NCBI RefSeq assembly: GCF_046630445.1
Contig: NC_092338.1
Span: 146,515,501 to 146,579,500, forward strand
From: Rutidosis leptorrhynchoides
Lineage: Eukaryota > Streptophyta > Magnoliopsida > Asterales > Asteraceae
Length of the DNA stretch: 64,000 nt
Direction of reading: 5' to 3'
The position numbers and the translations under genes were made by a program. The notes beneath the pieces are model-generated. The model did no database searches. It saw only the letters and a list, made by a program, of their open reading frames with translations, and had not been told where the DNA came from. Shown in pieces: positions 10,415-21,210 of this stretch (positions are counted from its first letter, which is position 1; each line of letters starts with the position of its first letter).

Positions 10415-12306
10415 TCATCTTTTTAGTAAACTCTTAAAACTGTGCAACGCCTGTGTCGAAATGCTGAAACATTTCAACTTGTGTTGTGATGTTGTGTCTC
10501 TAAGATGATCCATTGAAGTAAAACAGACAACAATTACAGTGAGATTATCATATGTGCCGAGACGAAGGGCTTCCCTGATGAGATCTTTAGCACACTGTTC
10601 AGGATCATCATGACGACGTAAGCCACGTCGCACAAAGTTGACTGCTTGTTGACTTGACATCACGTCAAAAAGCCCGTCACATCCGATTATCAGGAACTCG
10701 TCTTCTTCTGTTAGCACTATCTGATTAATTTCTGGTTCCGCGATAAGAGGTGATGTGGACCCACATGGTAATTTCATGTCCCAGTCTCCTAACGCACGGG
10801 TTACAGAGAGAACACCGTTAAGGTATCCATCATACACAAACGCTCCAAGTTCTAGAACGCGTTTTCGTTCTGAAGGATTTGTTGGTCTGTGATCTTCTGA
10901 CATGTTTATTGCTTCGCCCTTTCTGCAAACGACAGCTCGACAGTCGCCAGCGTTGGCTACCACAAGACGCCTACACATAGAAAGAATATTATCAGATGTA
11001 TTTAAGGTACTATTAATACACTAATTCTGATATATTAACCAATGGCTCATTAACTAAAATCAAGGTTGCAAAACTTGCTACTCGGGGAGTACTCGTCTGG
11101 AGATTTAGGAAGGATTAATCGGGGATTAGTCGGATTGACTATTTTATACATCTAAATAATAAATTTCAAAATTATATGTGTGAATATAGAAGAAACCATA
11201 AACATAAACTGCAACTTAAATGCCTAAAAACGTACACATAATCATTCATTTGTCCAAAAGATTCTAAAATCTTAGTTTAAATTCATATTAGAATGTTGAC
11301 CGATTTTGACCCATTAACCGACGTTGACTGATTAATCAGACTAATTTGAAAAATCGGATGTGTCTGTTTTTAGAAAGGAGTAATCGGAGACTAATTGAGA
11401 GTAATCGGGGCTTTTTACAAAAGTGACTGAAATAAACATAAACATTCAATTATAAATTGCCACAAATTTATGCATAAAAGTGATCATTATAGGCAACCAT
11501 TTGGACTATCAGTAAACCACAAATTATCAATACCTTCCTAACAATAGAGCTGTTAAAGCAGTAGTCCCAGATGCAGTGCTGATGCAGGAGTCATCAGCTA
11601 GCGCAAGATCAGCCGAAAGAAACGCTTTGCGAAGGGAACTTTCGACATCATCAACTTGAGATACTTGTGTGTTTTCGAAAAAGATCCGTCGGACGTTATT
11701 TCTGACATAGGATGCTGCTTCAGGTCCTCCATGACCATCAAATACCTGCACCACCCAACATTAGTACGTTTTAACAGAGTATTCGGAATTGTATATTTTT
11801 AGAATTATGTGTCTAAAACTTATAAAACTTTCACCCAAAATTCAACTAAATAAAAAGTTTATATTCTATTTTTGAACTTTCAGGTATTGCTAAGCAGAAA
11901 ATTGTTCAATAAATGCGAGTAGACACAACAGAAACAAAATATGACGTACTCCGTAAAAGGCAGTAATCTTTGAGGGAGAACCTAAATATGCAGATACATC
12001 ATCTATCACTATATGCTCATCTTCCATGTATCTTCGAGGTCCGATATCTGCGTAACTCCCGGATCTAATGCTTGGAAAAACTTTTAATTCAACCGCAGAT
12101 TCAGATACTGATATTTTATCCTGGTTAACAAAACAGTAATCAATCAATTTTAACAGACCGTAATTTCAATAATCAACAAAGTTAAATAAAGGAATTTAGT
12201 TTAAATATGAGATTTATTCAAGTACTAAATAACTAACTTGGTGAGTAACGTCGTCGTTTTGTTTAACGGCCATAACATCTACTGCTACTGCTGCTGCGGC
12301 TACCAT
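10415..12306 (-). CDS. PP2C-family Ser/Thr protein phosphatase, 4 exons
   Basis: Exons in coding order 12306-12238, 12120-11950, 11745-11534 and 10970-10415 join in frame with GT-AG introns to 1008 nt (335 aa). The catalytic fold spans ~44-305. Visible metal-site motifs are RYMEDE (53-58), VFDGHGG (81-87, built across an exon junction), GCDGLFD (Asp249) and YDNLT (Asp292). Also present are [10 protein letters not shown] (139-149), [10 protein letters not shown] and [14 protein letters not shown]. The arrangement and wording resemble plant clade G PP2Cs (PP2CG1-like), Mn/Mg-dependent phosphatases acting in stress and ABA signalling; the clade is inference. The start is the first ATG of a short exon encoding an Ala/Val-rich N-terminus. 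Intron 3 holds a MITE. Confidence 0.92.
11060..11426. mobile_element. MITE copy 2, 367 bp, in the last intron of the PP2C gene
   Basis: Starts TCAAGGTTGCAAAAC and ends TTTTTACAAAAGTGA, a weaker version of the termini of the copy at 8701-8967. It is flanked by CTAAAA (11054-11059) and CTGAAA (11427-11432). The interior shares the GATTAGTCGG / ATCGGGGA vocabulary. Confidence 0.5.
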
Positions 12307-12469
12307 GTTGTTAACGGAATCAATCAAATCAAATTAAATTGAAACAAAACAAATGGTATGCGATTTATGATGTGATGCTAGTTCTGGAAGGGTTGTTTTG
12401 TATGTGATTTTGACTTGTTCGGTTGTAAAAATTTGTTGGATGTGTATATAAAAATAATAATAATAAATG

Positions 12470-12477
12470 TATTTATA
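12470..12477 (-). promoter_or_regulatory. Possible TATA box of the PP2C gene
   Basis: The minus strand reads TATAAATA about 165 bp upstream of the PP2C start codon, in a suitable position for a core promoter with a long 5' UTR. AT-rich context makes chance occurrence plausible. Confidence 0.3.
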
Positions 12478-12544
12478 TGTGATCGTAAATTAAGAGAAAA
12501 GTCGTTGCACACGTTTTGTGATTGTCAACCACCACCAACGCCGT

Positions 12545-13970
12545 TTGTTTATTCCGTTATCACACATGGAGAATCTTATTTTACAAAAACTTAAATTTCA
12601 GTTTCAACTAGAAAAATACCGGCCCGCGCGATGTCGCGGGGTCTTTCGAATTTCATGTTCATATTTAACGTAGCGTTATGTATTTACATATTTAAAAACG
12701 CGTTACTACGGGTATGTTTGGAAACACGTGGTTAATACCTAATATACCTAATAGATTCCGTGTTTTTAACGCCAGAAAAATCGCATAAATAAAGGAATAG
12801 AACCATCGATATGATGTGGTTATTTAGGTTGTTTATTATACGTGTGCGTACATGTATGAGAAATATTCCAAAATATTTAACGTTTTTTAAAAACAGTCCA
12901 ATTCGCGCATTGCTAGTTGCGTTGTTTCGAGTTGAACGGTGGTGACGGAGAAGTTTAACTCGCGGCAGGAAAAAAGATTAGTACCGTCAAAATATTTGGT
13001 GGGTTTTTTAATAGTTTTTATATTAAATTGAAAAGTTACGTTTAGCACCCCTCATGTAACTGAATAGTTATAGGTTGCACTCCTTGAAGTTACATGTAAT
13101 ACCCCTTTAGTTTATGCCAAGTTATCATGTGTACCCTTGTGTTTGGGTGTCGTTTGTCTTGAACGACCAAAATCTGTTCTTGTTTTAGTATATATAGAAA
13201 TTAATATATAATACCATAGATAACGCAGCGTGATTCTCCCAATGATGCCTAGGTGGCGTGAGAAACGCCCCACAAACGCCCGGAATTGAGCGTTTGTGGG
13301 CGTTTGTGGTGTGGTGTTTGTCATCAGATCACGGAAGACTTTAGGTGCGTTTGTGCTTTTTTTATTATTTTTTTAATTTCTTTTCCTACCATTTTAACCA
13401 CTTTTTAACCCAACCTCCACTTATATTTTGTCACATCACTCACAAACGTCCCAACAACCTTTGACAAAAGCCCCCATTACAACTCCCCCCTTTCCCTGTC
13501 ATGGTCCAGTCACTGACTTGCCCCAAAAAGTACACCTTATTCACTCCACGTCACAATCACCATTATCCGTGGTCTAAAAACCATCGATGAGGGGCCCACA
13601 TATTGCACAGGAGAGGTTATTGCGATTATCGTTTGAGGCATTTATGACGTTGTATTTTTAATCACATCTCTTTATACATTAAAAGAGAGTCTTGATTACG
13701 TAATAAATGTTTTCAAAACCACCTTAATCACCGTTAGATTGGAAAATTACGTTAGGATACCCCTTAATCCAACGACCATTAATCATCCCCTAAAGAATTA
13801 CGTAATAAATCAATTGTTAAAACACTCATCCCTAAAATACCCTTTTCTAATAACTAAAAAAAACACGGGATAATCTAAATCCTTTCATTTTTCCAAATCG
13901 ATTACTGGGTTCTTTTCACGTTCGTTCGTCCCTCTCACAACCTAATCGTTTTCATTTTCTCAAATCTTGA
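12545..13970. other. Intergenic spacer, no gene seen
   Basis: Non-coding DNA with scattered repeat-like pieces: a short hairpin CCCGCG...CGCGGG at 12623-12640, an inverted repeat CACAAACGC...GCGTTTGTG near 13272-13310, and a twice-used word ATTACGTAATAAAT (13695 and 13798 areas). None could be assigned to a known element. A 70-codon minus-strand open stretch (13112-13324) has no coding character. Confidence 0.4.
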
Positions 13971-13974
13971 CTCT

Positions 13975-14395
13975 GGTATTGCCATCTCCACCGTCACAAT
14001 CAATTAGAGGTATTCATCATTTTTTCTAATTCCATTGTTTCAATTGTTTCAAAATTTCATGCTTGAATTCTTTTTTAATTAATTTGTAATTTACATATGA
14101 TTTTCTGCAACAACTATCGTCGTTTTTGTTGCCGTCGGTATTGTCATCTCCACCGTCACAATCGATTACTGGTATTCATCTTTTTTCTAATTCATTGTTT
14201 CAATTATTTCAAATTTCATGCTTGATGTATTTTTTTAATTAATTTATAAATTAAATATGATTTTCTGCAACGACTATCGTAGTTTTTGTTGTCACCGGTA
14301 TTGCCATCTCCACCGTCACAATCGACTACTGGTATTCATCCTTTTTCTAATTCATTGTTTCAATTGTTTCAAAATTTCATGCTTTTACATATGAT
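13975..14395 (+). repeat. Tandem repeat, period about 161 bp, ~2.6 copies
   Basis: The phrase GGTATTG(C/T)CATCTCCACCGTC recurs at 13975, 14137 and 14297 (spacings 162 and 160). Each is followed by a GGTATTCATC-like word and CTAATTC(C)ATTGTTTCAATT. The first two spacers also share ATATGATTTTCTGCAAC; the third copy is truncated. Confidence 0.85.
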
Positions 14396-14552
14396 TTTAA
14401 TTTTAATATTATTCATTGTAAATTTTTTGATTTTAATTTTAATTATTGTTTTTATGATTTTCTTTTTATCTTAAAAAAATTCCAAACCGAATATATTACA
14501 TTCCTTTTGAAGTATATAATATTTTTATTTTAAACTAAAAAAAATTCCTTCA

Positions 14553-14554
<2 letters not shown>

Positions 14555-14616
<62 letters not shown>
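14555..14616 (+). repeat. (TTA)n microsatellite
   Basis: About 20 uninterrupted TTA units in AT-rich spacer. Confidence 0.95.
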
Positions 14617-14621
<5 letters not shown>

Positions 14622-14869
14622 CTTATTTATTTAAATAAAAAATTATATGATATTTATATAAAAAATAATTTAAGTAAATAATAAAATAACAATAATCATC
14701 CTTTTTTTGAATTGAATTAGGATTTGGATTTGAAATGCTTATCATATAATTCGTATATCTTTTTCCTCAAGTTACCATGTATATTTTTTGCACTGTAAAT
14801 ACTTGCATATTCTTAATATTTATTCATACCAACACAAAACAACGAATACAAAACAATTCATACGAATAA

Positions 14870-15024
14870 ATGGCGGCTTCTTTGGAATTCACCCCACTTA
14901 ATATGATTACCAAGGAAAAAACGATTGGAAAGTGAAAATCAAGATCATCAATCAATGGATCAAGACAGCATATATGAAGCCAGACTCAATATTATCATAT
15001 GAATTTATCTTGGTGGATTTTGAG
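14870..15024 (+). pseudogene. Fragment of an RPA70-like OB-fold protein, frameshifted
   Basis: An ATG at 14870 opens MAASLEFTPLNMITKEKT. A change of frame near 14925 is then needed to continue as DWKVKIKIINQWIK ... YEFILVDFE, ending at a plausible splice donor (GAG|GTATGC, 15024/15025). The layout resembles the start of plant replication-protein-A 70-kDa-like proteins (DUF223/OB-fold), which occur as host genes and as Helitron-carried paralogues. No downstream exons were found. A transposon-captured or truncated exon is most likely. Confidence 0.45.
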
Positions 15025-15967
15025 GTATGCAAATTACATAATATTTACATTGGGCATGATATGACCAAAACGAACGGTTTTATTTATGTGGTGTCATTAG
15101 GTCGCAAGACGTCAGAATCAGCTGTCAGGAGAGGATGCAATAATTTAAATTTATATTTAGCGGGGCCTAAATCGTACTACTCCTTATTATGGTGAGTAAG
15201 GGAAGTGTGAGCTAGTGTCGAATTTTTAAGAGATCAGTAGAATCGAACCTATATTTATAACTTAAGATAATCCTAAAGTAGATGAGTAGTTGTAAATTAC
15301 CTAATTTGGGGTTTTCTAGTTTATAAGATAAGATAAAGTAAATGCGATAAAATTTGTCATTCAGATAAGGTTAAAGCAAGTGCATACTATGATTTCATTA
15401 GTTACTTTGCCGAGATTATGGAATGCTGACTCATGAATAGGTAGTGACCTTATATTCATTACACTTGTCCTACTGCCCCTGTCATAAGACATGTCAATGG
15501 GTAATGCGTTAGGCTTGAAGATTCTGAATAGACAGCAACGTCCCATACCCCCGACGCCCGTGCAGCTTGACTACAGGCATACACGTTCAAACGGCTCATC
15601 CAATTGAGCGACTCGGTTAGGTGACGTATTAACATTCCACAAAGGTCTAAACTTTCTTAAGCATAATGATTAATGAAGTACAAGGTATACCATATCCAAG
15701 AGACGTTATGTGTAGCGATGCTTTCGTTAATGATTGGGTTTAAAAGGTAGTTAGGTCCTTAAAAAGAGTTTAACCATAAAGAACCCCATGGCCAAGTCGG
15801 TATGACTTCCATAAACACGTTCGGTTATCCTAACGGTCCAATCCTTTTTGAGCTTAAACAGACAGTTCCTTAATTAACTAAGAATCCCTCAAGCAGGGTG
15901 CAATGCGTGAGATCGCGTTATGGTGAAGTGTACTAATCAGCATTGACCAGGTTCCATGGCCTTACTT
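15025..15967. other. Unassigned repeat-like spacer
   Basis: No gene. The stretch has LTR-like vocabulary (AGTAAATGCGATAAAAT at about 15337, similar to GTAAAT/GCGATAAAAT in the Athila LTRs) and could be part of an older, diverged Athila-type LTR. Termini were not found. Confidence 0.35.
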
Positions 15968-17059
15968 TGTCATACCCCCAAATAGGGACGGGGTAAATAT
16001 GACTTCACAATATCACAACACAAGTATATATAAGCGAGAACGACTCTACATGAGACGTTTTAACAAAATCTGATTTGCAGCGGAAACATAATAATGTTTT
16101 ACATAATTAAATTCATATGTAAATAACAAATGATAAGTCTAATATGTGGACTCCAATGCAACAGCTAGCTAAGCATCATAGGGCAGCACATAAGCTAATC
16201 TTCACCTGAGACAAACATGCTTAAAATGTCAACACAATGGTTGAGTGAACATCATAGGTTTAACAATTATAATAAGTTTTAGACCACAAGATTTAGTTCA
16301 AAACATCAAAATATTCAATATGCCATGAGTTATAATATCGAACTAAACATTAACCCCTGACACTGTACGGGTGTCGACAATCATTATTATGTACCCCCTT
16401 GACGATCACGCCAATGGGTAGAGACGTCACTCTCAATAGGCCTACTCACAATAACTAAGTTTGCGTTTCAAAGTAGCAATTAACGATATCATGGCAGGGA
16501 TTTAGCATGAAACAAAGCATGTCATAGCACAGTTTGAACTAATCAAGTTTGAGTACTTATGTCTAATCGTAAAACAGTTTAAAAGAAAGTATGTGTCTCA
16601 CCTCAAAGTTTATAAAACAGTTAAGAAATAGTAAAAAGAGGGGCTATGAAGTTCACCTTAGTAGCAAGTAAGATATTCCACGCAAGAAGTATGAACGGAG
16701 TATGAAATCGGAGATCTCAACCTAGAGATATAACCTTTGGTTAGTTAATGTCTAATAGACATGAAGTTTGTTTATTAATATAGCAACCTATATTAACAGT
16801 GACGGTTTTCGAGAAAAGTTACTATTTCTCAAAAGTTTCTATTTTTGGAAACCTACTATTTATGGAAAGCTTCCACTTATAATAAGCTTCTAATTTAAGA
16901 AGTTCGGGTTATAATTCTTAACAAAGATGTTGTACAATCTCGCCCAAACTTTGTTGCTACCATGCAAGTCACTCGAATGATCTATTGTTACCGAGCGGCC
17001 CAGGATCTCTTGACCAGAATCTAAGTCTTGGCATTCGAGATCCACAAGCGTCCCATAAT
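15968..17059. repeat. Truncated LTR broken by the Athila insertion
   Basis: Begins TGTCATACCCCCAAATAGG, a typical LTR start. It carries GCAGCGGAAAC, CACCTGAGACAAACATGC and GACCACAAGATTT in the same order as the Tekay and 3263-5561 LTRs, then GTTTCTATTTTTGGAAA-like units near 16830 that resemble the first bases of the window. It is cut at the Athila target site GGTAC (17060-17064); the continuation should lie to the right of 62325. Confidence 0.6.
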
Positions 17060-17064
17060 GGTAC

Positions 17065-19059
17065 TGATGTTTAAAGCTAAGGGGTATAAAATACTATTAA
17101 TTTTTAGCAGGAAATACTATTAAATACGATACAATTTTACACAAGATATTTATTTATTTAGAGAATGGATATACTTAAACCTTGCTACAACACTTATAGG
17201 CAGTGTACCTAATCGTACAGTAGTGTAGTTTTTAGTAAGTCCGGTTCGTTCCACAGGGAAAATCTTTAAACAAAGTTTAACGCTATATTAGTTTACTTTT
17301 ATAAAAATACAAATATATATATAAGTAATATTATTATTATAAAGGGGGGTTTTTACCGTTTAATGACCGGTTTGTCGATTTTAAAACTTTAGTCGCAGTT
17401 AAAACCAAATGTAAAATAATAAATAAATACAAGACTTAATTTAAAGCGTAAAGTAAATAACGATAATGAAATTGCGAATAATAAAAGTGCGATAAAATAA
17501 ACTTGCGATAATTAAAAAGTACGATAATTAAAAGTGCAATTAAATACAATAACAATAAGAATTCGATAATTAGAAGTGCAATTAAATATAAAATAAAAGA
17601 AATTAAATATGAAATAAAAGAATTATGCTTATTTAAACTTCCGTAACCATGATGTTTGACGTGTTGATTTTAGTTTTATGCCCATGGGTTAATTGTCCTT
17701 TGTCCTGGATTATTTAATATGTCCGTCTGGTTTTTGTCCATAACAGTCCATCAGTCATAAATATAAAGTGCGAGTGTCCTCGTCAAATTATCCTTATACC
17801 CGAAGTTAAATATTCCAACTAATTGGGGACTTAAACTGTAACAAGATTTTAATACTTTGTTTAATAATTACACCAGGATGTCGACTGAGTGTAACCCAAG
17901 GTTTTAATATTTTGTTATCAATTATACCAAGTGTCCTTGTACATAATTTCACCCCTGTTTTAATTATTCTAGTGGCTATTAATCCATTCCCGTGTCCGGT
18001 AAAATGAACGATTATTCGTACATATAAATACCCCGCCCATCGTGTCCGATCGAATGTATATGGTAATTTATAGGGACGCCCAATTGTAAATCTTTATATT
18101 AACATTAATAAACTATCATTTAGTTAAACAAATATAAAGCCCATTAATAGCCCATAGTCTAATTTCCACAAGTGTCGTTCTTTTGTCCAAACCCCAATTA
18201 TGGTACAAAGCCCAATTACTCAATTTTAATAATTAGCCCAACATCATGATTACTTCGGATTAAATAAGCATAATAATAACTTAGCTACGAGACATTAAAT
18301 TAAAAAGGTTGAACATAACTTACAATGATTAAAAATAGCGTAGCGTTACACGGACAGAATTTCGACTTACACCCTTACAACATTCGCTAACATACCCATA
18401 TTATTAGAATTATAATTAAAATTAAAATTAAAATATAAATTACAAATATAAATATTACGTATATAGATAGAGAGATGGATGGATATCTATTTTTTCGTTC
18501 ACCAAACTGCGAATTTATAGGAGATGTGGCCTGACTTTTCATGCCATGCGATCGCATGGACTTTCTTCTTCCTGGCCATGCGATCGCATGGCCAGCTGGG
18601 AGAGCTCACATGTTGCTTGTTTCCTTGTGCCGACGTTTTATAAATATAATATAATATATATATTAATTTTAAGAATTATTTATATATTATATTATATTCA
18701 TATGCATAGTTGACTTGTAATTTTTAGTCCGTTGCGTCGAGCGTTGAGAGTTGACTCTGGTCCCGGTTCTGGATTTTCGAACGTCCTTGCGTACAATTTA
18801 ATATCTTGTACTTTGCATTTTGAATCTTGTACTCTTGTGATTTCGAGACGTTTCTTATCAATAATTGGAACCTCTTTGATTGTATTTTGTACTTTTGAGC
18901 TTTTTGGTCGTTTGCGTCTTCAATTCGTCGAATCTGTCTTTTGTCTTCACCTTTTATTATTTAAACGAATATCACTTTTAAATAGAACAATTGCAACTAA
19001 AAGCTTGTCTTTCTTGAGGAATAATGCTATGAAATATATGTTCGTTTTTAGCATTATCA
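17065..19059 (-). repeat. Athila 3' LTR, 1995 bp
   Basis: Plus-strand reading TGATGTTTAAAGC ... TTTTTAGCATTATCA. It matches 60316-62320 along its whole length with roughly 20 scattered substitutions and small indels by eye (about 1%). Includes the palindrome pair at 18544-18593. The 114-codon open stretch at 18732 is a chance ORF shared by family members. Confidence 0.95.
18544..18593. repeat. Palindrome pair in the Athila 3' LTR
   Basis: CCATGCGATCGCATGG (18544-18559) and GGCCATGCGATCGCATGGCC (18574-18593), both perfect palindromes, 14 bp apart. Confidence 0.95.
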
Positions 19060-21210
19060 AATATTCCCACACTTGAGCGTTGCTTGTCCTCAAGCAATAT
19101 CGTCTTGAAATATAAGAATCACTTCTTTATTCTTCACACTTTGTACATCAGTGATTTCTTTACGGCGGTATAAACAATGGTAGTAACGATATGGTTTACA
19201 GTCCCACATGACTATAAAAATTTAGATCCATTAAGGAAATTGGATCTTTATGAAAACATTTGATCTTTTAAAAATTAAATCTAGTTTTTACCCTAGATAA
19301 GTTTTCCGGAATAACCCTTCACCGGTGTTTGCAAAATATTTTTGTGGGCTTGGTGGGTTTCAGATTTGAAAATTTTAGCTCAAAACTTGCGGTTTTGTGT
19401 CACCCACTTGCTAACCTTGTATTAGGAAAGCAACACGTCCAGTTTACTTGTCCCGTATATTACCTTTCGGTAAACTACCGTCCGGTTGTAAAGGAAAGCG
19501 TTGAACAAGCAACTGTTAAGGCAATGTCCCCTGACATGCTTTTAATTATGGTCTATAACGTGTCGGACGCAATTACTATCCTTGGTAGGAGCAATAGTAA
19601 AGCTCACCCTTATGATTTTTTTTTTCAGGCACAAAGTCCTGTCTTTGACCACGCTATGCAACCACCGTTCTTACGGTTGACACCCGATTTGGTTCAGGTG
19701 ACCTAATGAATTCCAGGTGAATTCCTAGGATTTTACGTTCAATGGTAATGAACGCATTGAAAATAGGTTTTTAGAAAACAAATCGGTTTGTAATTTTGAT
19801 CAAAATATTTTCTCGTTCAGGCTCGAGTTTAGATATCATTGAATTCCATGAGTTTGTAATTCTCAATCTTTAAGGTCAATCTCAAGGATTGAGTAATATC
19901 AGGCTTAAAAGCTGATTTTTGATCTTTTAAGGAGATTATCCTTTCTGGGGATCTGATTCATTAGTCTTATCCAGTTAATTTGCATGGTGCCCCCCCCCAT
20001 TTTACGAGATAAATCCTTCTCATGGTTAGGATAAATCTGACCACTTGGCAACCCTGTTTAATGCTGAGGTCCGTGGATTTCCTGCTGATTTTAGTGATGA
20101 CTTTTCTAGGTTTTTCGTCAACCTACAGCTGGTCTGGACGACAACTTCATGACCTAAATCAAGAAGCGCGTTTCTTTTTCGGAAGACTTTACTTCCTTGT
20201 AATGATGGAATTGATTCATCGTGTAGATCCATCTCTTCTTTTCTTTCATCGGGTAAAATAGTTTAGTTTAGTCCAAAGCAAAAGTATTTTCAGTTATTTG
20301 TTACAGAAATATGTGACATATGTTTAAGATAACTTGGTAATTTTTCCCACACTTGGCTTTTATTTTCCTTTTTATTGTCCTCTATTCCATTTTAAATGAA
20401 TTTTAACATTTTGGTTTGTTTCTCAATTTATGTCCTTTCTGAGCTAACAATAATTTCGGTGTTAACACCTAGTTTTATCGTTCATAAATATGTATAAACA
20501 TGATTTTGAGTTCATTTAATTGAAAATTTTGAAAAATTTTACTAGAATTGGGTAGTCAGTATATAAGACTAGGGCTGTTCTTTATCATCAGAGAGCACTA
20601 GATTCTAATACAACTACTATGTTACTAGTATTTTTAATGGTAACCAAGTGTTTAAGATAAAAATTTTAAAAATCTGAAAGAATTTAACCCCTTCCCACAC
20701 TTAAGATCTTGCAATGCCCTCATTTGCAAGAAATCAGTAACAATTTAAATTATTGAGGGTGATTAGCGTAAAAATGATTAAATTTTACCAAAGTTTCCAA
20801 ACATATTGGCGTTTGGTTGCTGAATGATAAATGGTGCATATCATTTGTTCATTTCGTCTGTTGTTACATCACATTTATTTGTCATCTTGTCGTCAAAATT
20901 AGTAGCTTTTGCTGAACTTAATGCCAGTCTTTGAAAATGCGCTGTTTTACCCTGTTTTGTACAATCGACAATATACATACATACAAATATAATCATGCAT
21001 GTCAATTTGAAATGGGACTTAATATCCCACTTTCAAATTCTAAATATGAAATATTAGTACACAATAATAATAAAAATTACACAAATATATCCAATAACAT
21101 AAGTTTAAACATGAAAAAGTCAAAAGATAAAAACATAAAAATCATAAAAATAACCAAATGGAACTAAATCAGCCTGGATATGGGTTCCAGTTCATCTCTT
21201 CAGGTGGGTT
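19060..21210 (-). other. Athila 3' non-coding region with polypurine-tract-like copies
   Basis: About 2.1 kb between the env-like gene and the 3' LTR. The minus-strand word AAGTGTGGG occurs next to the LTR (19066-19074; probable polypurine tract region) and again at 20346-20354 and 20694-20702. No convincing gene; open stretches at 19329 and 20022 lack coding character. Confidence 0.6.

Noticed and set aside
13112..13324. 70-aa minus-strand ORF near a CACAAACGC inverted repeat
   Set aside because: Derives from repeat-like CGTTTGTGG words; no domain or splice context.
14932..15195. Separate 87-aa protein starting with GTG
   Set aside because: It is the shifted continuation of the RPA-like fragment and then runs into likely intron sequence.
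18732..19076. 114-aa ORF shared by Athila LTRs (also 27579-27770, 61993-62340)
   Set aside because: Chance frame in LTR sequence; conservation explained by LTR copying.
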